Of a stretch of 64,000 nucleotides of DNA, positions 45,768-56,590 are shown piece by piece. The notes beneath the pieces were generated by a model. That model was given only the letters and a program-made list of their open reading frames with translations. It had not been told where the DNA came from and did no database searches. This DNA comes from Humulus lupulus. Lineage: Eukaryota; Streptophyta; Magnoliopsida; Rosales; Cannabaceae. How positions within the stretch are numbered: the first letter of the stretch is position 1; every line of letters starts with the position of its first letter. The stretch spans positions 78,371,696 through 78,435,695 of the forward strand of contig NC_084801.1 in the NCBI RefSeq assembly GCF_963169125.1, in the 5' to 3' direction. The position numbers and the translations under genes were made by a program.

Positions 45768-47619
45768 TGTTGGGTTTTATGCCCTTAATAAAACCATTTT
45801 TCTTATGTAACACGTTATTATTATCAATAAAAGAAGTAGAAATCATTTTGTTTATTCAATTGCATTGTTCGCTTGTTTTATTACATGTTTATTCAATTAA
45901 TACAAACATTCATAAAATCCTGAACATATGGATAGTTACAATTATGGTGACTAGGTCACAGTGGATTATAGTTGTAATTATATGTTCAAAAGAACAAGTC
46001 CTAGATTAGATCAGTGCATTGGATTTTCACTGATTAGGAAATCTACGATATGATCTACTTACACATTAGGAGTGTGATGTCTTGTCCAAGGCATTGACCA
46101 AGTAGATATGATCGGATGTATTTGGTTACATCGGACTAGGACCGATATTGATTATTGATTGATAAATAAGTATCGTTGTTATCGAATCTAATCAATATCA
46201 CAACGTTGACCATAGGTTAAGTCGATCTTAATTCTGAGTGATAATATTCTGCTAATTATATTATTTAAATCTTTTGACTTGTTCGTTACCAGCTTACCCT
46301 ACGATCTAGCCCATACTTACATCTTGGAGATTTAGTAATGAAATTGAGTGGGAGTATTATTCATAGATATGAAATCTATAACTTCTGTATGAGAAGTGAA
46401 AAGATGATTTCCTTAATTGCTTTGTTCAAAAGGTTAAATGATTGAGATCTCATTTCTGTGATTAAGTTCACGGAAATATCATTTATAAGGAACTTAGTGG
46501 GAGTTAAGGATAAAATACTGATGAGGGGTAAAACGGTAATTTTCACCCAGCTTGTTAGTAAGTCATTGATAGAGGATTGACTAACTGTAATGGTTATAAC
46601 AATGGATAACGTATTTATGCTTTGGAAAATACGTTCTATGAATTCAAGAGTTCAATTCCAAGTCTATAGTGGAGTCACAAGGAATTAATAAGGTAGTGAA
46701 ATTATTCGTAAATAAATTCACGATAACTTATTGGAGCTTGATTTCATGGATCCATGGTCCCCGCATCACCTTTGAGTAAATCATCTAGAATGTCTCAATT
46801 AATTGATTTAATTATCAATTAGGATTTTTTTAAAGTTGACTAGGTCAATTTTGGAAAATTTATAGAGATATGAGATTTAGAGAATAAAAGAGAATCTTTG
46901 GGTAAATTTATTAATATTGATAAATTGGTGTCAATATAAATAAATAAAAATTAAATCAAGTTTCAAATTATAATTAGTTAATTTGAATAAGGATTTAGTT
47001 AATTAATTAAAATAAATAAATAAATAAAAGGTTTTGAATTTAGGCCCAATTGGGATTTAAATTCAAAATAAAAGTATTGGGCCCAAGTCCATTTGTGGGA
47101 GCCCAAGGCTTTTATCTTTTTGTTTATTAGTTTAATTAATTTAAAATTTAAATTTAAATTTAAATTTAAATAAAGCCCATTAAGTTGTCTATGTAAGGAA
47201 TATGATATCTAGGGTTTTCATAGGTCAGTATCAGTTAATTCATTGGTAAGTGAAAACCTAGACACTCTAATCCTTTTTTAGCCACTTTCTCTTCTTCTTT
47301 TCTAGATCTCTTTCTCATGTGTTCAGAACCAGCCCACACTAGTTCTAGATTGATCAAAGGCTTGGTGAGGAAGACTGTGTTGCTGATCTAGTTCAATCTC
47401 TTGATAATACTCTGCTACAGAAAGGAATCAAGAGTTAGAGAGATTGAAGGAAGGAGTTGTTCCAGTTCCGCTGCGTATTCGTAAGTTTCTACATCATTGT
47501 ATTTATGTTAATTTACGAATCTAATGTTCATATGTATGTCGTGTTATTCTATGTTTCTATTATGTGTTTGGAAAAATAATAGGAAGCATGCATCTAGATT
47601 TAAATTTTAAGATCCTACA
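45768..47619 (+). repeat. Copia-2 3' LTR
   Basis: TGTTGGGTTTTATGCCC to AAGATCCTACA, 1852 bp. It serves as the reference that identifies the copia-1 LTR pieces at 37370-38208 and 51654-52222. Contains an AT-rich middle with short palindromic AAATTTAAATTTAAATTT at about 47145-47165 and no gene. Confidence 0.93.
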
Positions 47620-48512
47620 CATATCACATATATGCCAAATGTGCCCGAAATGGCCAGAATATGAAAATCACCCAATTACTCAGAAATGGGTTCACATGCA
47701 TATTTAATACACCTAAACATGCATATTATCATTTAATAACACAATATAACAATTATGGCCCTCTCGGCCTCCTAATCAAGGTCCAAAACCTTATTAGGAA
47801 ATTTGGGGCATTACACCCAGCCTCTTCGCACACATGGGTCGTAGCACCTGAAGAACAAGGTCACGGCTCAAGCCCAAAAACCCAGAAAACCTGCATATTT
47901 TCACTATGTTTTTCCTCAGCCTAATCCACCAAAATCAAACATAATGTGCACCAAATCCATAATTAAGCCTCTACACATCAATAGTATACTTAGAGCCACA
48001 CCTTCACCTAGAAATCTAACCAAAATCCTCCTAGGAACTAAGAATTAAGCCAAAACCTTTGAAACTTAAAGAACTTAAGAAGACCTATACTAACAACAAA
48101 ATTCCACACTGAAATCAAATCTTAGACCTTAACTTGATGTTGACTCTGACCTTGATTCACACCTCAACCAATCCTAGCTTCAATTCCCAGCTTAATCCAC
48201 AACTTCCAGCCCCTATTCTAAGCTTTCTCTTCAAACACCTAAGCCTTAGAGAGAGAGAGAGAGAGAGAGAGAATGTGAGAGTGATGGAAAGAGAGACTGT
48301 CCTGGTGGTTCTTGCTATTTCAAAGAGTTTCCTAAGTATAACCCTTTGTACAAAGACCAAAATACCCCTAATATTACTTCAGCCCTTTATTTCCCTTAAG
48401 GGCAAAACGATCATTAGCCCTTATTACTGCTAATTCCTTGAGTCGTCCTAAAAATTCCCAATTAGTCCCGACATACCCAACTAATCACCAAATAATTACC
48501 TCTTACTCAATA

Positions 48513-49401
48513 TGTTTACCGAGTTTTTCGGAAACGAACACAAACAGAATAATAAAAAGATAAGAACTGTAGAAGTGCTGAAATGTAACTAAACAAACAG
48601 TGTTTTTACGTGGTTCAGGCGTTAACAAGCCCTAGTCCACGAGTCGATGTTATTATACTTGGAAAGAATTACAGTAAGATGGCTGGTGTACAAGAACTTC
48701 ACACACTCACAGTGTTTCTCTCTGGTTCTCTTGAAGAAGATGAAGTTAGAGAGATTTTTGTAGAGTTTTTGCTATGCGATCTGTTGGCTGTCCCTCTTCT
48801 TGTAAAATGAAGGGGTCTTTATAGCTAGGGTTTTGGATTAGGGTTTTTCTCTACGTACATGAGTCTTAATTACACCAGCCATAAATAGGGGATACAATTA
48901 CTGTAGTAGCATGGCTACAAGACTCTATGTGGGTATATTTACGTGAAAGTATGGGGAACACACAAAGTCAGCTGTCTTTTCCAAGTTGTCAGCGGAACAG
49001 TAGGCGAAAAGGTACCCTTAGGCGTGCTGGGATGTGTGCGGCTTTGACCTGTCGGGCGTGTCAGGCGGGATCCTGTGTCAGGTGGATATCATTCCAAATA
49101 TGCCTCCTCCATGACTCGACCGCTTGGTTTTGTTCCGTGCGAGGCACGGAACTGTTTCCGCGAAGACCACTTGAAGAGCTCCTCCTGCAAGGAGCTTCCC
49201 TGAAGGATACCCCTTCGGGAGTCCGAGAGGGTCGACGAGCCTCCGTGTCGTGTTAGCTTGAAAGAGTAATCCGGACACTAAACGGGAGAGGCGAAGCCTT
49301 TCTGTCCACCTGCGAGCTCTGGTCACCTACCGCGAAAGACATTGGTAATTCTGCTTCCCCGAGGACATCAATCTAAACGCTATCCGGAAATCTGGATAAC
49401 A
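48513..49401 (-). mobile_element. Small solo LTR, TSD CAATA
   Basis: 889 bp, flanked by perfect CAATA repeats at 48508-48512 and 49402-49406. Plus-strand edges TGTTTACC and GATAACA. On the minus strand it starts TGTTATCCAGATTTCCGGAT and has a TATA-like CTATAAAGACC near 48815-48825, followed by the TCGTGGACTAGGG...AACCACGTAAAAA stretch typical of LTR 3' regions, which suggests minus orientation. No coding interior. It shares that end-type motif with the 62846-63236 LTR. Superfamily not determined. Confidence 0.88.
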
Positions 49402-49784
49402 CAATATATCCCAAATCTATGTTAAATTTTCCAAAATACCTCTAGGCTCATCCCGAGCTGGGTAATAGACCCCCTTGTGACTATTCCGTTAATCCGCTCA
49501 CTTAGAGTGCCTCAAGCCGAATACTACAAATATATCCACATAATAATGTGGTCTCAATAATTTACAGACATATAATCACATTTACGCCCCAACGGGCCAA
49601 AATGACAAATATGCTATCTTTAATAAGAACGGACCCACATGCATATATATCAATATTATCATGTAAATTATTTATGCTACATAGTCACACATTTAATCAA
49701 TTAATTTTACACATATATCCAATTATGCCCTCCTTGGATGATAATCAGGGCACTAAACCCTATTAGTATTTTTGGGACATTATA

Positions 49785-50430
49785 GCTCCATACGAGATAT
49801 TGTATGTAAGGAAGTGTAGATCGCCCATTCATTAGGATGAGATGGGGGGAAGGATGAATTTGGGACCGGAGATGGTTCAGAAGACTAATGAAGTGTTTGA
49901 GAAGATCTGAGCTCGAATGCTTGCTTCGTAGAGCAGATAGAAAAGCTACGCTGACCCTAAGTGAAGGGATGTGGATTTCCAGGTAGGGGACCATGTATTT
50001 TTGCATGTTTCGCCATTGCGAGGAGTAACGAGATTTGGGAAGAAGGGCAAGTTGAACCCTAGATTCGTATGAGCTTTCGAGGTCCTGAAGAGGATCGGTC
50101 AGGTACCCTACAGATTGGCTCTGCTCCCGTCATTATCAGGAGTTCATGATGTGTTTCACATCTCAATTCTTCGGAATTATGTGTCAGATATGACCCATGT
50201 ATTGGGATATGAGAATCTGGAGCTACAGACACACTTATCTTATGAGGAGCGACCACTTCAGATCCTAGAAAGAAATTACAAGGTTCTAAGAAATAAGACG
50301 ATTCTTCTATAAAATTATTATGGATGAATAGCAAGGTCGGGGAAGCAACCTAGGAGCAAGATTCGGTTATGCTTGATTAGCATCTGGAGTTATTCATGTA
50401 AATTTCGAGGACAAAATTTTTAGTAGGGGG
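49785..50430 (+). pseudogene. Integrase C-terminal end of the gypsy element
   Basis: Decayed end of a chromovirus-like gypsy polyprotein. It begins at PYEILYVRKCRSPIHWDEMG (49790), passes through a linker with stops, then FGKKGKLNPRF at 50035, YRLALLPSLSGVHDVFHIS at 50105-50170, and LRNYVSDMTHVLGYE. The sequence then runs into a polypurine tract (AGTAGGGGGGATAG at 50422) and the 3' LTR. Several nonsense codons and frameshifts. It gives the coding identity of the TGTAAC LTR family. Confidence 0.85.
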
Positions 50431-50436
50431 GATAGT

Positions 50437-51653
50437 TATAACATACCAAAAATGCTAATAAGGCTTAGCGCCTTGATTAGTCTGCTGGGATGGCATAATA
50501 GGATATATATATATATATGTGTGTGGAATTTATTGATTAAATGTGTGACTACATAGCATACATCATTGATATGGCAATATGAATAGATATGCATGTTTAT
50601 GTGTATTAAGTATGCATGTGGGCCCGTTCTTGTCAATAAGGGAATATTTGTAATTTTGACCAGTTGAGGGTATAAATTTGAACATATGTGTGTTAAATGA
50701 TTGAGAACACATTATTATGTGGATATATTGACACTATTCGACTAGAGGAGATCCTAGTGAGCGGTTAGCAAAATTGTCACAACGGGGTCCAATACTTGGC
50801 TCGAGGCAAGCCTAGGGGTATTTCGAAGACTTAGTGCATATTTGGGATTTATTGGTTAATGGGAAATTATTTAGTGATTAATTGGGCACGTCCGGATTAA
50901 TTGGGGATTGGTAGGACCACTTGAGGATTAGTGGGAATTGCGATAAATGATGGGTTTGTCCTTAAAGGCAATAAAGGGTTGAGATAACACTAGGGGTATT
51001 TTGGTCTTTGTGTTAAGGGATATACTTAGGAAAGCCTTAGGAAATAACTAGATACATCTCTCAGCTCTCCCTCTCCCACGTTTTCCCTCTCTTGGTGATA
51101 GTTTGGAAGATTGAAAGGAAAAGGCACCAATTCTTTGAAGTTTGGGGCTAAGAATCAAGATATCAAGATAGGAGTAATATTAGAGTTAGCTCAGGGGTTG
51201 AAAGCCTTGCTCAAGGTTACTGTTAAGGCTTGGGATTGAGGATCGTGCTCGGGAAAGCTCTACACCTTTAGCTCGAGACTCGAGTTAAGAAAACTACACC
51301 TGAGTTGTGAATGTGAGTTAGACCCCTGTTAAAGAATATGTCATGATTGTGAATATATCTCTATCTGAGAATATTTGGATAGGCATTCTTGTATAGGTTA
51401 CCTCTAATTGCTTGAGGTGCAATTTATATTGGTGATTATATCTATTTTGAAGGTCGGCTTAAGGGTGCTGGGGGTCGATTGGAAGTGTGCAGAACGCAGC
51501 CCGGCCTAAGCTTGGCGAGGTCAGCTATTAGACCAGTAGACACGGCCTAAGGGTGCCAGGCCTGAATATTTTACAACAAACAGAAGTGTTGTTTGCATTT
51601 AACTGATTGAATAGATTGAGAAGATTGATTTATGTGTTTATTTGAGTTGAATA
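50437..51653 (+). repeat. 3' LTR of the gypsy element, truncated
   Basis: Starts TATAACATACCAAAAATGC directly after the polypurine tract. It is about 1.2 kb compared with 2.3 kb for the full solo copy at 34447, so about half is lost at the right edge, where copia-1 LTR sequence resumes at 51654. A short AT microsatellite lies at 50501-50518. Confidence 0.85.
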
Positions 51654-52222
51654 TTGAGTAAATCATCTAGAATGTCTCAATTAATTGATTTAATTATCAA
51701 TTAGTATTTTTAAAGTTGACTAGGTCAATTTTGGAAAATTTACAAAGATATGAGATTTAGAAAATAAAAGAGAATCTTTGCGTAAATTTATTAATATTGA
51801 TAAATTACTATCAATATAAGTAAATAATATTAAATCATGTTTCAAACTATATTTAGTTAATTTGAATAAGGATTTAATTAATTAATTAAAAAAATAAATA
51901 AAAGGTTTTGAATTTAGGCCCAATTGGGATTTAAATTCAAACAAAGAGATTGGACCCAAGTCTATTTGTGGGAGCCCAAGGATTTTATTATTTTAATTAA
52001 TTTAAAGGTAAATTTAAATAAAGCCCATTAGGTTGCCCATATAAAGAGTACGATATCTACGGTTTTCATAAGTTAGTCTTAGTTGATTCATTGGGTAACA
52101 GAAAACCTAAACAGTCTAATCCTTTCTTGGCAACTCATTCTCTTCTTCTACTTGATCTCTATCTCATATCTTGAGAACCAACCCACACTAGTTCTTTGTT
52201 GATCAAAGGCTTGGTGAGGAAG
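51654..52222 (+). repeat. Copia-1 3' LTR, second part
   Basis: From TTGAGTAAATCATCTAGAATG to GGCTTGGTGAGGAAG it matches 46772-47376 of the copia-2 LTR. It continues the LTR interrupted at 38208, minus about 162 bp. It lacks the last about 245 bp of the LTR, ending abruptly against the non-repeat island, so copia-1's right edge is a deletion breakpoint rather than a clean insertion edge. Confidence 0.88.
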
Positions 52223-52540
52223 CAAATTAAGTAACAATCATATGTTAACATAACAGATCTGACCATAACACCTAAGATAAAACAATATTAGATCTGAATG
52301 AACTTTTACATAATCTAGAACTCAAAAAGCATTCCAATTGAGAAATCGAGCTAATGTATAACGCAATATAAAGAAAGGAATCGAATCTGATTGTAGATAA
52401 TCGGTAAATTTAGATTAATATATCTCAGTTAATACGACTGTAATTCCAAATTGAGCTAAAGCTAATCGAACCAAACAAAAAGAGAATAATAATGATAAAT
52501 AAAAAAAGGTGATAAATAAGCTAAGAGTGAAAGAACTGAC

Positions 52541-52585
52541 CGTAAGGGCCTCCCTCATGGCGATCGGAGCGTTAGCCGCTGTCAT
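52541..52585 (-). pseudogene. Clathrin heavy chain first coding exon fragment
   Basis: Fifteen codons, MTAANAPIAMREALT, followed by a GTCAGT donor on the minus strand. Plant clathrin heavy chain proteins, the triskelion legs of coated vesicles, begin with nearly this peptide. The leader upstream (GTACAATCTGAGTAACC) fits a start context. The next 300 bp (52225-52540) look like AT-rich intron, but no second exon is found before copia-1 sequence begins at 52222. Either intron 1 is interrupted by the whole transposon stack or this is an isolated fragment. The match is short, so identity is probable, not certain. Confidence 0.6.
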
Positions 52586-52978
52586 GGTTACTCAGATTGT
52601 ACGAGTCTAACAATTTTTTCCTTGGAAACACAATCGATGATGGAAGGTGATAGAAAATTGTTTAGAGGTTTGGAAATAAAAAAGTAGAGGCAAATAAAAA
52701 AGTAAAAAGTAGAAGATAACTTTACTAATACGCGGGCTCCAAAATTTTTGTACCGCCAATTTTGTTTCCCACCTATTATTTTATTATTGGATGTATCATA
52801 ATATTTTTTTCAATACTATTATATTCATATGTTATGGAAAGGGGTATTTGGTGTATTTATCGAAATGGGTATTTATGCTTATTTCAGATTTCCATAAATA
52901 ACACCCCTTAAAAAATAAAATTAAATTAAAATTAAAAAACATCAAAATACACTCAATATAGGATTCTAAAGCATGGGA

Positions 52979-53772
52979 ACACCTCAAAGCTCCGTGAACT
53001 ACAACATTTAGAAGCAAATCATGCATCTTTCAAATGTAAAAGCCATAAAACACTTAAATATGAAACAAATAACAAACAATAACTTGCAACACTTGAGCAA
53101 GTTAAAATCCCTAATAGCCTAGATTTAAAATTGTCATAATATAGTATACACTTAGAGGTTATTGTTGTCAATGTAATAGAAGTTGTAATAATAGAAAAAC
53201 AACAAACAATACAGCTCAGCACCAATTGCTGCTGGACAAGCCTAATAGATGATGTGTATGTTAAAAACAGAAATTAAAATCACAGTATATGACATATGAT
53301 GCATTTTTTGGCTTCCTGATTCAAGAGAAAGCTTATATTGACGCAATAATTGAGGCAACCAAATACTTTGACTTGGCCAAATCATGTAACAAAGGAACCT
53401 TATCAATTTATTTCAAAATGATTTTAAGGAGAATGTGACAACAACCTCATAGTAAAACTTCAAATCCTGAGAGATTAATATATGTTCTCAAAGAAAATAT
53501 TTAAAATTTAAAAAGCATTAACATAGACCAAGTAGTAGAAAATTATTGTATTTAAAACCACATAAACAAAGGCCAGTAAGAACAATGACGGAATACTTAC
53601 CTCCATCACTATTTGTCTGGTCATTAATTAACTTCAGGAGATATGGCAACAAGTTAGGCCAATCCTCTGGCCAATCTTGAAGTGCAATCGTTGCAATAAC
53701 CATGCTAATTGCAGTGAACATTTTTCTATAAGAGTCATCCAATGACAGCAATAGAAGTCTGCGTATCCTTTC
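52979..53772 (-). pseudogene. Importin-9-like gene fragment, two exons
   Basis: Importin-9 is a karyopherin-beta nuclear import receptor. Exon 53601-53772 (after a TCAG acceptor, before a GTAAGT donor) encodes SLDDSYRKMFTAISM, DWPEDWPNLLPYLLKLI and NDQTNSDG, matching the N-terminal HEAT repeats. The next exon starts at 52998 and restores the reading frame across the junction (DG|VHGALRC). Similarity to the family ends after RC, about 20 bp into that exon, where the real gene continues with a Leu-rich helix. Earlier and later exons are not seen nearby. The 600-bp intron is retained, so this is a genomic, not a processed, copy. Confidence 0.82.
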
Positions 53773-53779
53773 CTGAGTG

Positions 53780-54696
53780 TGTAAACATGGCGTAATTAGC
53801 CTTGGAACTCTTAAGATATAATATACAGAAATTATGACCTGATTTTTTTTTATGAATTACAAACTCTCTCACAACTAAAATTATTGCTCTGAAATATTTT
53901 GAATCTTTTTTTTTTCTTTTTTCAACAGAGGGGCTAAGTAATAATATTTTGGGAACATGTTTGAGTTGGGATGGAACCCTTCACAGCTGAATTGCCTCTG
54001 ATAAATCCACACGATTTATCAATTATTCAATCAACTGTCGAAATCCATCAAACCCATTTCATAATTTTCCCAAAAACCATCATCCAAATTGAATAAAAAC
54101 CCAATTTTTTTTTTCTAAACAATTACACATTTATCTCTAGAGCACTTCTCCACATGAGAGCTTTTTGCAAATAATTTTTTATTACCTGTTTAAAGCTTTT
54201 CTCAAAAAATGAAGGCTATAATATTTTAACATCCAAGGAAAGTTTGGATGCCCTGAACTTCACTCTATTACGAAGCTTGAGATTTTCAAACTGGAATCTC
54301 TGGACTAACGTGAGATTTTGGAGTGAGTTCTTGTATTGTTTAGATAAGGGGCCTGAATTAGGAAACCAAAGCAAATAGAAATTCAATTTAATATGTTACT
54401 TAAGTGAAAAATGAAATAGCATCAAGAAGTTGACAATATTACGTTAAAGAAGAAAAATACCACTTAGAATATTAGTGCATAATCTCACAATGATAGCGAC
54501 ATAGGTAAAATGAGCATGCATTTAAACATCATTTTTAACAAAACAAGTGTCATATATGTCACAATTCAGGGCCAAATTAAGAAGCATACATAGCTAAGTT
54601 AAGAAAGGATTTAGGCCAAAATCATTTTCTCATTTATAAGCAATTACACATATATCTCTAGAAATTTATAAAATAAATACTAAAAAACAGAGGACA
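53780..54696. other. Unassigned AT-rich sequence
   Basis: No recognisable gene, repeat end or further importin-9 exon was found on either strand. It may be intron or decayed flank of the gene fragments on both sides. Confidence 0.4.
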
Positions 54697-54705
54697 AAAC
54701 AATAA

Positions 54706-55235
54706 GGCTATTTAGGATTTTTACCCCCCGAACTATTACCACTACTGTATCGTGCCCCCTAATTTTTTCAGGTTGTTAAAAATTCCCCCCGAAATATTCA
54801 CAGTAATGTAAAGAAGGACTTCCGTTAACTTTCAAAACGTGTGGCTAACAGAAGGCTGACATGGCTCTTTATATGCTGATGTGTCTTGGCTATGTCAGTG
54901 CCATGTGTGTAATTTTAAAATTAAAAAATCTATAATCATATTAAAAATTAATAAATTAAACACTAAAAAATAGAATTAATAAATTAAACCATTTTTTATA
55001 CATTAAAAAAAATAAAAACCATATTTAAAAACAATAAAATTACACACATGGTGCTGACATGGCCAAGACACATCAGCATGTAAAGAGTCATGTCAACATT
55101 CTGTGTTGAAAGTTAACGGAAGTCCTTCTTTACATTACTGTGAATATTTCGGGGGGAATTTTTAACGGCCTGAAAAAATTAGGGGGCACGATACGGTAGT
55201 GGTAATAGTTCGGGGGGTAAAAATCCTAAATAGCC
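54706..55235. mobile_element. Long-TIR MITE, Mutator-like, 9-bp TSD
   Basis: 530 bp with inverted repeats of roughly 200 bp: GGCTATTTAGGATTTTTACC at the left is mirrored by GGTAAAAATCCTAAATAGCC at the right. The symmetry continues through the runs of C and G, TTCCGTTAACTTTC and GACATGGC. Nine-base flanks AAACAATAA (54697-54705) and AAACAATAC (55236-55244) match at eight of nine, as expected for Mutator-like elements. The AT-rich loop holds no gene, so it is non-autonomous. Confidence 0.92.
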
Positions 55236-55244
55236 AAACAATAC

Positions 55245-56590
55245 TGAACACACCCATTCAAGTAAAAGAGTAATGGTCAAAAAGAAAGAATTATTTAATA
55301 AAGAAATGCTCCAATTAAAAAACAGAAACTAACTAATTAATCAAAGATATATAATTATTTTTTCCTTTCTAATATCAAATATATATGTAATGTTGATCTT
55401 AGTACCATGTGTATGAGCTCCAAAAAACAAATGATCAGAGCTTATTCACTTCAATTGCTCTCAGGTGGAACACAGATACCCTTCAATTGCTTATCCACTT
55501 AATCATTCCAGTCAAGCATATCATTTATAGTCTTTTGCCTCTAAAAATAGAAGGATTGAATATAAAAGGCAAAATAGAATGACCTAGTAAAATCATAAGA
55601 AACATTATATTACAAATGATTAAATCAATCTGTATTTAATTATTAACTGCAACTTAATACTAATCATGTTACTCACATTAGTAAAAGATTACGTCTTGAA
55701 TCAGTAATATTACTATACATCAACATGAAATACTAAGAAAAGAATACACAATCTAGAGATAAAAAGAATTATTTACTTATAAAAACTATCTATATAACTC
55801 TTAAATGAAATTTTATCTTTTTATGGTTTTTACGTTTTGGGAAGCTCATGAAATCATTTTCTTGATTGCATACTAAAAAAAAGGAGAAATACTACTCTCT
55901 CATGAAATAAATTAAAAATCATAACTGAGAAAAAGATAGATTCATTTACCTTTGAAAAGAAACTCTAAAATATTAATACAGAAATAATATCCTGAAACAA
56001 AAAAGAGGGTTTGAGAAATATATGGAAGGAGAGATTGTTAGTCATTGTTGGGTTTTCAGCGAAATAGAGGACGAGACTGAGAGAGGGGTGGTGTTGGAGA
56101 AATGGACGGCCAATGAACAGATCATTGAAGAGATGAACAGTAAAAGTGTAGAGGGAGGGATTGATGGGTGGCTGTTGTTGGGTTCTTAATGCCTGGACAA
56201 ACTAAGGAAAACAGTGTAATAAGCAATGACATGTACCAAAACTAGCTTCTAAAAGATGTCTAACTGTAATTTTACTAATAACGAGCATGTACATTCTCTA
56301 CCCATTAAACGGGTAACTTTTCTCATAACCCATACATTCTTAATCCTATACATTCTCTACCTAAAGAGACCAAAAAATAAAAAAATAAAAGTGGTGAACA
56401 TTGATTAGGATAATGGAAAGGAAACATAGTAAATTTCAACTTAGGGTTAAGATGATAATTAGAAAATTTTTTGGTCACAAAAAACCAAGTATTAATGATA
56501 CAATAAGAAATATTATTGACTATCCCTATTGAAAATAGAACATAGAAATTTTAAGGTAAACCCAAATCAATTAACAGAAAAACCCACATA
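55245..56590. other. Unassigned sequence between MITE and RRP45 fragment
   Basis: AT-rich with no recognised coding sequence. At 56030-56190 the minus strand is pyrimidine-rich and leader-like, with a possible short frame, but no protein similarity was recognised. It could hold lost downstream RRP45 introns. Confidence 0.4.

Larger units (their letters stand above)
41058..47619 (+). mobile_element. Copia-2: Ty1/copia element, TSD CATAT
   Basis: Youngest large element. Perfect TSD CATAT at 41053-41057 and 47620-47624. The 3' LTR is complete (45768-47619, 1852 bp, TGTTGGG...CCTACA). The 5' LTR keeps only its first about 125 bp (41058-~41182), identical to the 3' LTR except for one substitution and a 3-bp indel. 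The remainder of the 5' LTR, the primer site and most of gag are missing and replaced by an inverted gypsy fragment (~41183-42282). From about 42283 the gag end and all of pol follow in one frame with two nonsense codons. Confidence 0.95.
39158..47815 (-). mobile_element. Solo gypsy LTR, TSD CCCAG, split by copia-2
   Basis: Minus-strand start TGTAATGCCCCAAATTTCCT at 47815; plus-strand left edge TCTAACGCCCCAACTCC (TGTAAC with one change). Perfect TSD CCCAG at 39153-39157 and 47816-47820. Own length about 2.09 kb (39158-41057 plus 47625-47815). It is in the same orientation as its host LTR and of the same family, so the family has inserted into itself. Contains a 26-bp minisatellite at 39742-39915. 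The conserved 3' block appears, inverted, at about 39430-39570. Confidence 0.92.
39060..49784 (-). mobile_element. Antisense gypsy LTR hosting three further insertions
   Basis: Own sequence is about 39060-39157, 47821-48512 and 49407-49784. Minus-strand start TATAATGTCCCAAAAATACT at 49784. Removing the nested 39158-47815 element restores GAGGCTCCCAGCCTCTTCG, which parallels GAGGCTTCCAGCCTCTTCG in the 24021 LTR (24922-24940), confirming that this is a host LTR of the same family. The left (3') end is truncated at about 39060. It sits immediately upstream of the integrase end of the 38209-51653 gypsy. A (GA)n microsatellite is at 48247-48272. Confidence 0.75.
38209..51653 (+). mobile_element. 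Partial chromovirus-like gypsy element in the copia-1 LTR
   Basis: The 5' LTR portion (38209-~39050) begins TGTAACAACCCAAAAATGCT. The 3' LTR portion (50437-51653) begins TATAACATACCAAAAATGCT straight after an integrase end and a polypurine tract. The two LTR pieces align with each other (for example CACTAGGGGTATTTTxGTxTTTGTGTTAAGG at 38750 and 50990). The 5' internal region (gag to integrase core) is absent, replaced by an antisense LTR (~39.06-49784). The right edge is truncated by a deletion that also removed about 162 bp of copia-1 LTR, so no TSD can be read. It links the TGTAAC LTR family to a gypsy coding region. Confidence 0.75.

Noticed and set aside
49078..49326. 82-residue minus-strand and 109-residue plus-strand frames
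   Set aside because: Both lie inside the 889-bp solo LTR and overlap each other on opposite strands; no homology recognised.
52225..52540. Helitron 3' end near the clathrin exon
   Set aside because: No hairpin followed by CTRR was found in the right place and orientation, so no Helitron boundary is claimed.
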